Virus record (IMG/VR): IMGVR_UViG_3300034283_001962
Location: 1-64,000 of that record
Length of the DNA: 64,000 nt
Reading direction: 5' to 3' (one strand)
Origin: a virus
Both the position numbers and the translations under genes were made by a program. This document shows positions 50,987 through 59,155 of this stretch, piece by piece. The first letter of the stretch is position 1. The number at the start of each line of letters is the position of its first letter. The notes beneath the pieces are model-generated. The model saw only the letters and a program-made list of their open reading frames with translations. It was not told where the DNA came from and searched no databases.

Positions 50987-51294
50987 TAAAAATAGAATTT
51001 GTTCCTAACAGAGATGGTATAACAACAACTATGTTAGTTAATAAAAATATAATTGATGAAGAAATTCCTTTTGTTCCACTTAAACTTATAGATTCAAGAG
51101 GAATTGCTTTATGGAAATTATGTAATGAAATGAATATAAAGTTTGAAACTGATATAGAATTTATTAACGAAACTTGGGATGAAAAAAGAGAATTGAAACG
51201 TTTATTTGATTACATGCTAAATCCTATTTATGTTCAGAGCTATATGCAACAAGTTGTTCAACCAAAAATTATCAAAAGATTTAATTTTGCTTGA
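50980..51294 (+). CDS. Unknown protein, 104 aa
   Basis: Starts MVVKIEFVPNRDGITTTMLVNKNIIDEEIPFVPLKLIDSRGIALWKLCNEMNIKFETDIEF. Alpha/beta, no motif recognised. Confidence 0.5.
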   Translation: MVVKIEFVPNRDGITTTMLVNKNIIDEEIPFVPLKLIDSRGIALWKLCNEMNIKFETDIEFINETWDEKRELKRLFDYMLNPIYVQSYMQQVVQPKIIKRFNFA

Positions 51295-51484
51295 TAAGTT
51301 AGCAAATGGTAATTTAATTCAAATTATTAAAAAAAAGAATAAAAAAGGTATTAATGTTTATTTTATTCGAGTTAAATCAATAATTTACTGGCATGATGTA
51401 TCAGAACATAGTAATATTGAAGAAGCTTATGATGAAGTAAAAAGCATTGAACAAATTATTGCAGAATCATTTAATCAAAAATAA
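51230..51484 (+). CDS. Unknown protein, 84 aa or shorter
   Basis: ATG at 51230 overlaps the previous gene by 65 nt; a TTG at 51288 (LLDKLANGNLIQIIKKKNKKGINVYFIRV) would remove most of the overlap. The conserved-looking part is after residue 20, so the shorter form is plausible. Confidence 0.45.
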   Translation: MFRAICNKLFNQKLSKDLILLDKLANGNLIQIIKKKNKKGINVYFIRVKSIIYWHDVSEHSNIEEAYDEVKSIEQIIAESFNQK

Positions 51485-51486
51485 AA

Positions 51487-51645
51487 ATGAAAAGACAACA
51501 TACAAAGTTTTTTAAAGTAGCTAATAGTTATCTTGGAACATTTACTCACCGATTGTATAATAAGTTTCGTAGCAGGTATGTAATTTTACAATCTTGGTTT
51601 AGTTTAGGTGGTTTATATAAATATATGGAAATTTTATTTTGGTAA
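51487..51645 (+). CDS. Unknown basic/aromatic protein, 52 aa
   Basis: ATG at 51487, TAA at 51643-51645. Reads MKRQHTKFFKVANSYLGTFT, ending YKYMEILFW. Starts 2 nt after the previous stop and is followed 20 nt later by a strong terminator, closing the operon. Confidence 0.45.
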   Translation: MKRQHTKFFKVANSYLGTFTHRLYNKFRSRYVILQSWFSLGGLYKYMEILFW

Positions 51646-51659
51646 TTTTTAAATGAAAG

Positions 51660-51688
51660 AAAAAGGGGGAGTAAAATCCCCCTTTTTT
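51660..51688 (+). terminator. Terminator ending the early small-gene operon
   Basis: GGGGGA-GTAAAA-TCCCCC with flanking A/T pairing and six T. Confidence 0.9.
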
Positions 51689-51777
51689 AATCTAAACTTG
51701 TACAAAATGTGTTTATTAGTCACTTTAACAAAGAATAAGTTAAATGAAAGAACAAAATCGTTAAAATTAGTTAAATA

Positions 51778-52662
51778 ATGGAATATATTATAAATCTTAT
51801 TCAAAACAGTCTTATTCCTTCAAGTTTAAATGTTGTTATATCTAAATTTCCAGATGGACAACAGAATGTATCTATTGATAACATTCCAATGAACTTATCA
51901 GCTAATGATAGTGTTATTATTCGCTCCAGATTAAATTCTTGGAAAGACTTGGAGCTAATTGTAGCTACTAATGCTGCAATTCGTAAATTTACTAAGAAAG
52001 TAACATTATATATTCCCTATCTATTAGGTGCACGTTCAGATAGACAATTTTCTAAATATGGTAATTCATATCTTGTTGATGTTTTAGCTCCACATATAAA
52101 TCTATGTGAATTTCAACAAGTAACTGTAGTGGATGTACATAGTGATGTAGCTGCAGCTTGCATTAAGAATCTTGATATTATTTCTAATAACTTCTTTGTT
52201 CAAGAAGCTATAGAAGATATATTTAGGAAGCCTATAAGTGACTTACAAGATGAAATTGTATTTGTTGCTCCTGATGCAGGTGCTGCAAAAAAGGTCTATA
52301 AGTTAGCTAAAGAAATAGGTTTTAAAGGTGATATAGTAGTGTGTTCTAAATATCGTGATGAGGAAGGAGAATTGTCTAATCTATCTATAAATTTAGATAT
52401 TCTTTCTAATTTACATAAAATGTTTATAATTATTGATGATATATGTGATGGAGGTCGTACCTTTATCAATATTTCTGAATATCTAAAAAAAGAATATGGT
52501 ATAGGATTATTTAATAAAGTATTGTTTGTAACACATGGTATATTCTCACAAGGATTTGATCAGTTGTTACAAGAATTTTCAACGATAGCCACTACTAATT
52601 CTTATCAAGACTTTCCTGAAATGGAAGAAAGCCCAAAATTTACACTAATTAATGTAATATAA
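51778..52662 (+). CDS. PRPP-synthetase-like enzyme, candidate ADP-ribose pyrophosphate synthetase, 294 aa
   Basis: Ribose-phosphate pyrophosphokinase fold: YIPYLLGARSDRQF (about 78-91), VVDVHSDVAA (about 117-126), VAPDAGAAKKV (about 163-173) and PRPP-loop IIIDDICDGGRTF (about 217-229). The neighbours, a macro-domain gene and a NAMPT-like gene, are those expected of the phage NAD+ reconstitution pathway NARP1, in which a PRPP-synthetase homologue (Adps) pyrophosphorylates ADP-ribose. Ordinary PRPP synthesis feeding NAMPT is the alternative. Overlaps the macro gene by one base. Confidence 0.85.
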   Translation: MEYIINLIQNSLIPSSLNVVISKFPDGQQNVSIDNIPMNLSANDSVIIRSRLNSWKDLELIVATNAAIRKFTKKVTLYIPYLLGARSDRQFSKYGNSYLVDVLAPHINLCEFQQVTVVDVHSDVAAACIKNLDIISNNFFVQEAIEDIFRKPISDLQDEIVFVAPDAGAAKKVYKLAKEIGFKGDIVVCSKYRDEEGELSNLSINLDILSNLHKMFIIIDDICDGGRTFINISEYLKKEYGIGLFNKVLFVTHGIFSQGFDQLLQEFSTIATTNSYQDFPEMEESPKFTLINVI

Positions 52663-53210
52663 TGCTTGAAAAACAATCATTCATAAATAAAAATCCATTA
52701 ATGAATTATGATGAAATTGATGGTGATTTAATTGAACTAACAAAAGAAGGTAGATTTCAAATTATTGCACATGGATGTAATTGTTTCTGTCGTATGAAAA
52801 GAGGAATTGCTCCTCAAATGGCAGAAGCTTTTAAGTGTGATTATTTTGAATTAGAAGCTGATATGTATGAAGGAGATCCTAATAAATTGGGTCAAATTGA
52901 TTGGGAAACATTACATATTCGTGAAGATGGTTATGTAATTAGAACAAATAAAAGTTACCCTGATACATTAAAAATAGTTGTAATTAATGCCTATACACAA
53001 TATGAATATGATACTACAAAAAAACCATTTGATTACGAAGCATTTACATTATGTATGCGTAAGATAGCTCTTACATTTCCAGGTGGTCATATAGGATTAC
53101 CTAAAATAGGTTCTCATCTTGCTGGTGGTGATTGGAATCAAATCAAACAAATCATACAGAGAGAATTATGTCCTAAAATGCTAGTAACTGTAGTAAATTA
53201 TATATCATGA
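52662..53210 (+). CDS. Macro-domain protein, ADP-ribose-1''-phosphatase-like, 182 aa
   Basis: Macro fold signature: EIDGDLIELTKEGRFQIIAHGCNCFCRMKRGIAPQMAEAF (about 17-56), VINAYTQYEY (about 107-116), and the phosphate-loop GLPKIGSHLAGGDWNQIKQII (about 146-166). This is the Poa1p-like phage subgroup that acts on ADP-ribose phosphates. Between a PRPP-synthetase-like and a NAMPT-like gene it points to ADP-ribose metabolism, perhaps cleaning ADP-ribose 1''-phosphate for re-use. Confidence 0.85.
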   Translation: MLEKQSFINKNPLMNYDEIDGDLIELTKEGRFQIIAHGCNCFCRMKRGIAPQMAEAFKCDYFELEADMYEGDPNKLGQIDWETLHIREDGYVIRTNKSYPDTLKIVVINAYTQYEYDTTKKPFDYEAFTLCMRKIALTFPGGHIGLPKIGSHLAGGDWNQIKQIIQRELCPKMLVTVVNYIS

Positions 53211-53240
53211 ATTATTTAAATTTAAAATAATTTAAAACAA

Positions 53241-53577
53241 ATGAGAATCAATCCTCTTTTACAAACAGACTTTTATAAGGTAAATCATTATAACATGTAC
53301 CCAAAAAGTACAACTAAGATTTATTCTAATTTAACTCCTCGTAAATCGAGAGTTTCAGGAATAAATAAAATAGTTGTATTTGGTATCCAAGCTTTTATCT
53401 TAGATACATTAATAGAGCAATGGAGAGATAATTTCTTTCTAAGGCGTGAATCTATTACTGAGTATAAGCGTATGATGGATGCTACACTTGGTAAAGATGC
53501 TGTTAAAATTGATCATATAGAAGATCTTTGGGATTTAGGGTATCTTCCTTTGCATATCAAAGCTTTACCTGAAGGGT
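53241..53577 (+). CDS. NAMPT/Namat-like gene, exon 1 (N-terminus)
   Basis: Starts MRINPLLQTDFYKVNHYNMYPKSTTKIYSNLTPRKSR, the conserved N-terminus of nicotinamide phosphoribosyltransferases, through GIQAFILDTLIEQW and LPLHIKALPEG. Without splicing the frame ends three codons later. Joining 53577 to 54416 gives LPEG-S-LCPIGVPCLTITNT, as in family members, which fixes the splice sites. The 5' exon ends in T, pairing as U-G with the intron guide GCTCTTT. Confidence 0.85.
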
Positions 53578-53650
53578 TAAAATAATGGCTCTTTTAAAAT
53601 CTATTTAATTGCTGGAACGTCTTAAAAATTAAGAAAATCAGCAGCTAAGA

Positions 53651-53682
53651 TTTGTTTATTTAAATAATATATCTTATATTTG
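53651..53682 (+). promoter_or_regulatory. Promoter of the intronic HNH gene
   Basis: TTTG, 20 nt, TATATTTG, perfect consensus, 19 nt upstream of ATG 53701. It argues against the TTG start inside the -7 box. Confidence 0.7.
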
Positions 53683-53700
53683 TATTATAAAATACTTTAT

Positions 53701-54294
53701 ATGGGATATAATATAGGAAAAAATCATCCGAAATTTATTGATTTAACAGGAAGAAAATTTGGAAAACTTACAGTTTTAGAATATACAGAAATCCAAGAAA
53801 AACATAGTAAAGTTTGGAAATGGAAATGTCAATGTGAATGTGGTAAAATTACATTCACAAGAACTAAAGAATTTCTAAAATTGAAGCCTGTACAGTCTTG
53901 TGCATCTTGTGGTAGAAAAAGAATGGGAATAAAAAGAACTCTTCCAGATAATTTAAGTTTAAAAAATAGAGTTTTTAGAGTTTACAAAAAAGGTGCTAGA
54001 AATAGAGGATATGATTTTAGTTTAACTTTTGAACAAGTTATGAATATTATAAATCAAAAATGTCATTATTGTAATAAATCTCCAGAAAATATTGAAGGAG
54101 AATTTACAAGAAATGGTATAGACAGAAAGGATAATAAACTTGGATACAGTATCGAAAATACAGTTCCTTGCTGCAAAACTTGTAACAAAATGAAAATGGA
54201 TATGGATTATAATGAATTTATAAAACATATTTCCGAAATTTATAAACAAATAAAGTTCAACGACTATCTCGAAAGAGAGTACACTATAAGCTAA
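53701..54294 (+). CDS. Intron-encoded HNH homing endonuclease, 197 aa
   Basis: Starts MGYNIGKNHPKFIDLTGRKFGKLTVLEYTE. Zinc pairs CQCECGK and SCASCGRK lie near residues 43-80, typical of the N-terminal part of this group. The HNH core is CHYCNKSPENIEGEFTRNGIDRKDNKLGYSIENTVPCCKTCNKMKMD (about 121-167) with catalytic region DRKDN. It has its own promoter and would cut intron-less alleles. Confidence 0.85.
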   Translation: MGYNIGKNHPKFIDLTGRKFGKLTVLEYTEIQEKHSKVWKWKCQCECGKITFTRTKEFLKLKPVQSCASCGRKRMGIKRTLPDNLSLKNRVFRVYKKGARNRGYDFSLTFEQVMNIINQKCHYCNKSPENIEGEFTRNGIDRKDNKLGYSIENTVPCCKTCNKMKMDMDYNEFIKHISEIYKQIKFNDYLEREYTIS

Positions 54295-54415
54295 TGATAG
54301 TGGAAAAGGTAGACATCTTTTAAAAGATGAAGATATAGTCTAATCTACATAGTAATATGTAGCAGTTCATAAGAGAACGTGTATAAAAGTTGCGTTTTAT
54401 ACAGAATATAAATTG

Positions 54416-54897
54416 CATTATGTCCTATTGGTGTACCATGTTTAACAATTACCAATACTGTAGATCATGCATATTGGCTTGTAAACTATTTAGAAACTAT
54501 TATTTCAGCTTCAGTATGGCAACCGATAACAAGTGCTACTATAGCATTTGAGTACCGTAAATTGCTTAATAAGTACGCTCTGGAGACTACTGGTACAACA
54601 GATGGTGTACAATGGCAGGGTCATGATTTCTCAATGAGAGGTATGTCTTCTTTACAATCAGCATGTTCTAGTGGTGCAGGTCATTTACTTTCATTTACTG
54701 GAAGTGACACTGTACCTGCTATTTCATTTCTGGAAGAATTCTATAATGCTGATGTTGAGAAAGAATTGATAGGTGCTTCTATACCGGCAACAGAACACAG
54801 TGTAGCTTGTATGAGTAGTAATATAAATCAATATTCACAAGTTGAAGAAGAATTTGATGAATCAATAAATCAATGGAAAATTATCCGTTATTTTTAG
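54416..54897 (+). CDS. NAMPT/Namat-like gene, exon 2 (middle part)
   Basis: From CATTATGTCC it codes SLCPIGVPCLTITNTVDHAYWLVNYLETIISASVWQPITSATIAFEYRKLL, GTTDGVQWQGHDFSMRGMSSLQSACSSGAGHLLSF and IPATEHSVACMSS, with the His equivalent to the phosphorylated active-site His of NAMPT. The tail IIRYF before the TAA is read from the inserted HNH gene, so the true exon is cut off near 54880. Confidence 0.8.
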
Positions 54898-55510
54898 TTC
54901 TTGATAAATTATCTTTTGCCCAAAGAGGTCGTTGATTTGTATAATGAAAACATTTCTTTTGTTCTTCTGGATTAGTTAAATCAAAAGTAAAACACGGTTT
55001 AATATGGTCTATATGCCATTTACCATAGTTTTCCCAAGACATATCTTTATCCATGAGCTTAGAAATATAATCCTTAAAAAAATTAGGAGTACATCCAATA
55101 AGATTAAAGGTTTTATCAGCTTTTCTGTTTCCTTTTAAAGCATGATGAACTCTTCTTCTAAGATTTCTTTTAATTTTAAAAGTAGGATCATTTTTATGTA
55201 AACGTTCCCAATTTTTCTTATACTCTTTAATTTTCAAATTGTTAATATTACGATAATCTTTATCATAATTAGACTTTTCAGATTTATGAGATTTATAATA
55301 AGTTCTTTTAGCTAATCTGTGTTTTTCAATATTTTTTTGATAATGAGATTTGCGAGTTTTATTGAACAAATCAGTGTTATTCTCTCTGTAATTTTTATTA
55401 ATTAAATTAATACAAACTTTACAGATAGAATTATAACCTGATTTAAATCTTTTATTTTTAGGAAAATTATCTAATTCTTTTTCAATATGACATTTTGTAC
55501 ATAATTTCAT
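54881..55510 (-). CDS. Free-standing HNH endonuclease inserted antisense in the NAMPT-like gene, 209 aa
   Basis: Start at MKLCTKCHIEKELDNFPKNKRFKSGYNSICKVCINL, with two CxxC pairs of the usual N-terminal zinc domain. After a very basic middle comes the HNH core MSWENYGKWHIDHIKPCFTFDLTNPEEQKKCFHYTNQRPLWAKDNLSR. No group I intron elements flank it. Its promoter (55515-55546) places the start of transcription almost on the ATG, so the mRNA may be leaderless. Confidence 0.85.
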   Translation of the reverse strand: MKLCTKCHIEKELDNFPKNKRFKSGYNSICKVCINLINKNYRENNTDLFNKTRKSHYQKNIEKHRLAKRTYYKSHKSEKSNYDKDYRNINNLKIKEYKKNWERLHKNDPTFKIKRNLRRRVHHALKGNRKADKTFNLIGCTPNFFKDYISKLMDKDMSWENYGKWHIDHIKPCFTFDLTNPEEQKKCFHYTNQRPLWAKDNLSRTKNNG

Positions 55511-55514
55511 TGTA

Positions 55515-55546
55515 CAAAAATACACAATGTACACATAACTACCAAA
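55515..55546 (-). promoter_or_regulatory. Promoter of the antisense HNH gene
   Basis: Minus strand TTTGGTAGTT, 20 nt, TATTTTTG: perfect, with the same extended -33 box as the tRNA promoters. Confidence 0.75.
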
Positions 55547-55554
55547 TTATTTTT

Positions 55555-56547
55555 ATGGTAAATTCAAAAAAAGTAAGAACTAGATCTATAACAAAAACAG
55601 AACAGTTATTTAAAGGTCAAAAAGATATGTTATTAAGACATTTTCAATTATATCCATCAGGTATTCTTGCTGAAGTTATGGATACTTGGAATCTTTGGCA
55701 AGTTCTTACAGAACTTCTTCCTGATCCTGAAATTAAAGCAGCAATTCTAGCTAGAGATGGTAAGTTAGTTATACGTCCTGATTCTGGTGATCCTGTTGAT
55801 ATTATTTGTGGTAAACCTATTCCAGAATTTAATACATTAGAAGAAGCAGAAAAACATTTTTATAAAAATGTTTTTGTAAATGGGAATATTCTTTTCAGGT
55901 TAAATGGAGAATTAAGACAAGTTATTACTCATTCTGGAAATACATTTATGAGTCAACTTCTTAAGCAATTTCCTCAAGATAAAGGTGTTATTGAATTGCT
56001 TTGGGATGTATTTGGTGGTACAGTAAACGAACAAGGTTATAAAGTACTTGATCCACACATAGGAGCTATTTACGGAGATTCAATTACATTAGGTAGAGCT
56101 ACTGAAATCTGTGAACGTTTAAAAGCTAAAGGGTTTGCAAGTACTAATATTGTATTAGGTATAGGTTCATTTACCTACCAGTACAATACTCGTGATACTT
56201 TTGGGTTTGCTGTTAAAGCTACTTATGGTGAAGTACTTCAAGAAACAGGTGTGATATTAACAACATATCCTTCTAAAAAAGAGATGAAACCTGTAGGTCG
56301 TGAAATCTTTAAAAATCCTATTACTGATGATGGTACTAAGAAATCAGCCAAAGGGTTACTTCGTGTAGATCATGTTGTAAAAGTTGATTCTTTAGGTGAT
56401 GTAGTAAGTCATGAGTATAAACTTGTTGACCAAGTATCTAAAGAAGAGGAAAAGCAAGGAGCATTAGAAACAGTATTTCTTAATGGAAAACTTGTTAAAT
56501 TGCAAAGTTTATCAGAAATTCGCAAAAGATTATCTAAAAACTTATAA
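55555..56547 (+). CDS. NAMPT/Namat-like gene, C-terminal fragment, 330 aa
   Basis: Own ATG at 55555 (MVNSKKVRTRSITKTEQLF), then family sequence: FQLYPSGILAEVMDTWNLWQVLTELLP, KLVIRPDSGDPVDII (phosphate/ribose-binding RPDSG), AIYGDSITLGRATEICERLKAKGFASTNIVLGIGSFTYQYNTRDTFGFAVKATYGEV and FKNPITDDGTKKSAKGLL. N- and C-terminal parts sit on separate polypeptides, both with active-site residues, so a split enzyme may assemble. The upstream DNA is the HNH promoter, not family sequence. Confidence 0.85.
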   Translation: MVNSKKVRTRSITKTEQLFKGQKDMLLRHFQLYPSGILAEVMDTWNLWQVLTELLPDPEIKAAILARDGKLVIRPDSGDPVDIICGKPIPEFNTLEEAEKHFYKNVFVNGNILFRLNGELRQVITHSGNTFMSQLLKQFPQDKGVIELLWDVFGGTVNEQGYKVLDPHIGAIYGDSITLGRATEICERLKAKGFASTNIVLGIGSFTYQYNTRDTFGFAVKATYGEVLQETGVILTTYPSKKEMKPVGREIFKNPITDDGTKKSAKGLLRVDHVVKVDSLGDVVSHEYKLVDQVSKEEEKQGALETVFLNGKLVKLQSLSEIRKRLSKNL

Positions 56548-56549
56548 TT

Positions 56550-57194
56550 ATGGTTCCAGGAACAGTAACAATGTCATTGGCTGATATAGATAAACTTAGA
56601 AATGATGTCAAAGAAGCTCAAAATCAATTAAAAACAGTTGAAAAAGAAAAAGAAGAAATTAAAGCTGAGAAAAGAGTTTTAAAGATAACTATAACTAAGC
56701 ATTATAGTCAAAGTAATAAATATCTTATTGAAGAATTTATTAGATATGCTAGTGCAGAACATAGATTTGATAGTTTACAGTATGTTAAAGATTCTTTTTT
56801 TGCTCGTCACTTTAGATATTATAATAACTTTGGTTATGATTCAGCTAAAAATGCAGAAGATAAAACAGAAGAGTATATCAACTTTGATGATGCAATCTCT
56901 GATCTTCGTAAAGATGTGGAATACAAAGTGTTTACAGAGCTAGAAACTTTAAGAAAAGCTGAACAAACTTATTCACTAAAGTATGAAACATTAAAAGAGC
57001 AGTACAATAGTGATATAGTAGCCTTCATTAAAGAACATAATGATAGGTATTGTAAATTAATGAAGGAATATACTGATCTAAAAGAAGACAAGGATACTCG
57101 TAAAACTGAGGAAATTCTTAAAGAAAAGATCGCTAAACTCGAAAAAGATTTGTCTGAAGAAAAAGCAAAGAAATGGTATCATAAACTATTCTAA
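56550..57194 (+). CDS. Coiled-coil protein, 214 aa
   Basis: Residues 10-50 (ADIDKLRNDVKEAQNQLKTVEKEKEEIKAEKRVL) and 140-205 are long coiled coils; the middle is mixed. Starts 2 nt after the NAMPT-like gene. No enzymatic motif. Could be a scaffold for the neighbouring Ro60-like protein (inference). Confidence 0.55.
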   Translation: MVPGTVTMSLADIDKLRNDVKEAQNQLKTVEKEKEEIKAEKRVLKITITKHYSQSNKYLIEEFIRYASAEHRFDSLQYVKDSFFARHFRYYNNFGYDSAKNAEDKTEEYINFDDAISDLRKDVEYKVFTELETLRKAEQTYSLKYETLKEQYNSDIVAFIKEHNDRYCKLMKEYTDLKEDKDTRKTEEILKEKIAKLEKDLSEEKAKKWYHKLF

Positions 57195-57227
57195 AAATCT
57201 TTAAAAATCAAGTAAAAGAAACTAACA

Positions 57228-58916
57228 ATGTTTAAAACTAAGCAAAGTAACTTAATCGAAAAGAAAGAAAGTACTACCATTAAAGGTAAAAAGAATGCAT
57301 TTGTTGCAGCAGCTAATGAAAAAGCTGCAGTTACTATTAGTGGTAATGGTGCAATGAAGTACAGTACTACTGGTAATGATTTTGTTGATCAGTTTGGTAA
57401 ATGCTCTAATTACAAAGCTCCTCGTAGTTACAATGAAGTAAGTAAAGATATGAGTACGTTATGGGCGATTGATCCACAACAAGCATTTGCTTTTGCATTG
57501 TATATTAGAATGATTACCAGAACAGTATCTTTAATCAATGGTGTAAAAACAACCAGTGTACAAAGAGGACAAGGTTTAAAGCACGAAGGAATCATGAGAA
57601 TGATCTGGATTGCTGTAAATTATCCTAATGTATTCTGGAAAAATGCTCACTTGATTGTAGCAGTTGGTTCATGGAAAGATATCATTCAAATGCTCTCTTA
57701 TGATCTTCAGTATAATGGTTGGAAAGACCGTTTAATGAACTGGAATTATTTTGGAGATATGATTTTAGCTGGTCTGGAAAATCCAGCTCAGTCTAATTTA
57801 TTAAAGAAATACCTTCCTCAGATCAAAGCCAATTCTCGTTGTAAGACTATTGAGGCTCAAGCTGATAACCTAATTAGCAAGTGGATATGTTCACTACTTT
57901 TTGGTAGCAAAGAGAGTACATATAACTATAAGAAATACCGTCAATTAAAAACTAGCGGTACTGCACATGAATGGCAGAAGTTAATTTCAACAAAGAACTT
58001 AGTAAATATTAACTTTAGCACTATTCATGGTCGTGCATTAGCTATGATGGTATCTTCTAAGTTCTTGAAAAACAATGGTTTAGAAGCACGTTATGATCAA
58101 TGGCTGACTACACAACCTCTGGTGAAATATACAGGATTTGTGTATGAATTATGTGCAAAGATCAGTGCTATCAAAAAACCATATGAAGAACAAACAATCA
58201 ATAAGCAGTTCATGTCTTTGGTTGAAACAGCTAAAAAAGGAGCTAAGAAAGAAACTTCATTGATTGTAGTACGTGATACAAGTGGCTCTATGAGTTCAAA
58301 TGCAACAGGTACAAAAATATCATGTGGAGATGTAGCTAAATCTTTAGCTCTGTTCTTTAGTTACATGTTACCAGAAGGAGCATTTAACGATTCTTGGATC
58401 GAATTCCATAGCACAGCTCAAATGCGTACTTGGAAAGGTAAAACTCCAGTTGAACGTTGGAAGAATGATCATTCTTCGTATGTAGGAGATACAAATTTTG
58501 AAGGAGTAATTGACCTAATTTGTAATATTAAAAGAAAAGGAATTAGTGAAGAAGAGTTTCCAACAGGAATTCTTTGTGTATCCGATGGTGAATTTAATCC
58601 TGCTCAATTAGGTAAAACTAACGTTGAATCAGCTCGTATAAAGCTTAAAAAAGCTGGTTTCTCTGCTGAATATGTAAAGAATTTCCAGATAATTCTATGG
58701 AATTTAGGTAATTCTTACTACGGTAGAGGTAACTCTGGTAATAAGTTTGAAACTCATGGAGAAACTGAGAACGTGTTTTATTTCTCAGGTCTTGATGGAT
58801 CAGTTATAGCATTTCTTACAGGTTTAGAAGGTCAGAAAGCTGGTGTTCCTAAAACTGATGTAGAATTAATGCAAGCTGCATTAAATCAAGAGATCTTTGG
58901 AATGATCCAGATCTAA
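57228..58916 (+). CDS. Ro60/TROVE-like protein with vWA domain (DUF2828-like), 562 aa
   Basis: The N-terminal about 320 residues are HEAT-like helices of the TROVE type (QQAFAFALYIRMITRTVSLINGV, LKHEGIMRMIWIAVNYPNVFWKNAHLIVAVGSWKDIIQML). The C-terminus is a vWA domain with MIDAS DTSGSMSS (about 349-356), the Thr in VGDTNFEGVIDLI and VSDGEF. Ro60 homologues bind misfolded RNAs and Y RNAs, which in bacteria are usually encoded beside the gene. Directly downstream lies a tandem Y-RNA-like array with its own promoter. Confidence 0.8.
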   Translation: MFKTKQSNLIEKKESTTIKGKKNAFVAAANEKAAVTISGNGAMKYSTTGNDFVDQFGKCSNYKAPRSYNEVSKDMSTLWAIDPQQAFAFALYIRMITRTVSLINGVKTTSVQRGQGLKHEGIMRMIWIAVNYPNVFWKNAHLIVAVGSWKDIIQMLSYDLQYNGWKDRLMNWNYFGDMILAGLENPAQSNLLKKYLPQIKANSRCKTIEAQADNLISKWICSLLFGSKESTYNYKKYRQLKTSGTAHEWQKLISTKNLVNINFSTIHGRALAMMVSSKFLKNNGLEARYDQWLTTQPLVKYTGFVYELCAKISAIKKPYEEQTINKQFMSLVETAKKGAKKETSLIVVRDTSGSMSSNATGTKISCGDVAKSLALFFSYMLPEGAFNDSWIEFHSTAQMRTWKGKTPVERWKNDHSSYVGDTNFEGVIDLICNIKRKGISEEEFPTGILCVSDGEFNPAQLGKTNVESARIKLKKAGFSAEYVKNFQIILWNLGNSYYGRGNSGNKFETHGETENVFYFSGLDGSVIAFLTGLEGQKAGVPKTDVELMQAALNQEIFGMIQI

Positions 58917-58922
58917 AAATAT

Positions 58923-58969
58923 ACAAAGGTAAATTTGGATATTTCGATATCCTTATTTACCTTTGTTTT
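58923..58969 (+). terminator. Terminator-like hairpin that overlaps a promoter
   Basis: ACAAAGGTAAAT/ATTTACCTTTGT plus GGATAT/ATATCC around a TTCG tetraloop, then TTTT. It ends the Ro60-like gene and contains the promoter boxes of the RNA array on its two arms. Confidence 0.75.
58934..58965 (+). promoter_or_regulatory. Promoter of the Y-RNA-like array
   Basis: TTTG (58934-58937), 20 nt, TACCTTTG (58958-58965): perfect TAnnTTTG consensus. The predicted transcript start falls at about 58970, the first base of module 1. Confidence 0.75.
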
Positions 58970-58972
58970 ACA

Positions 58973-59085
58973 AGACTACAAACAGCAACACAAAAACAAA
59001 AATTCAAACTTGAAACTTGAACAAGGAAGTTCGAATCTTCCACCGTTATACCGAGGTAGTTGGTCTGGAAAATCGGTAGTAGTCT
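58973..59085 (+). ncRNA. Y-RNA-like module 1 (with T-arm)
   Basis: Closing stem AGACTAC (58973-58979) / GTAGTCT (59079-59085), 7 bp. ACAGCAAC follows the 5' strand. Inside is a perfect T-arm GGAAG-TTCGAAT-CTTCC (59025-59041) and a degenerate D-arm-like AGTTGGT. Confidence 0.6.
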
Positions 59086-59090
59086 GAACA

Positions 59091-59149
59091 AAGTCGCTTA
59101 CAGCAACTAAAGCAATCCCTTTGTAATGGAAAAAAGCAAAAAGCGACTT
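59091..59149 (+). ncRNA. Y-RNA-like module 2
   Basis: Perfect 9-bp closing stem AAGTCGCTT / AAGCGACTT. The loop starts ACAGCAAC and ends GGAAAAAAGCAAA. No tRNA-like part. Confidence 0.6.
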
Positions 59150-59155
59150 GAAATA

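Larger units (their letters stand above)
53578..54415 (+). other. Group I intron in the NAMPT-like gene
   Basis: 838 nt. Core segments: AATTGCTGGAACG and AATCAGCAGC (P3/P4-P6), GTTCAACGACTA (P7 5' strand, about 54256-54267) and GAAGATATAGTCT (P7 3' strand, about 54328-54340). It ends in G before CATTATG. The HNH gene lies in the P6 region and its last codons include the P7 5' strand, so coding and ribozyme sequence overlap. Confidence 0.8.

Noticed and set aside
53680-53700. TTG start for the intronic HNH gene
   Set aside because: It lies inside the -7 box of the promoter; ATG at 53701 is used instead.
54881-55554. A second intron in the NAMPT-like gene
   Set aside because: Nearly all of the insert is HNH coding sequence and its promoter, with no P3-P7 elements on the plus strand. 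An intron-less insertion fits better.
55495-55554. TTG start for the NAMPT C-terminal fragment
   Set aside because: These codons are the reverse of the HNH start and promoter and do not resemble the family; ATG 55555 is the first sensible start.
59021-59085. A normal tRNA in module 1
   Set aside because: The T-arm is perfect but no anticodon arm and no 7-bp acceptor can be formed.
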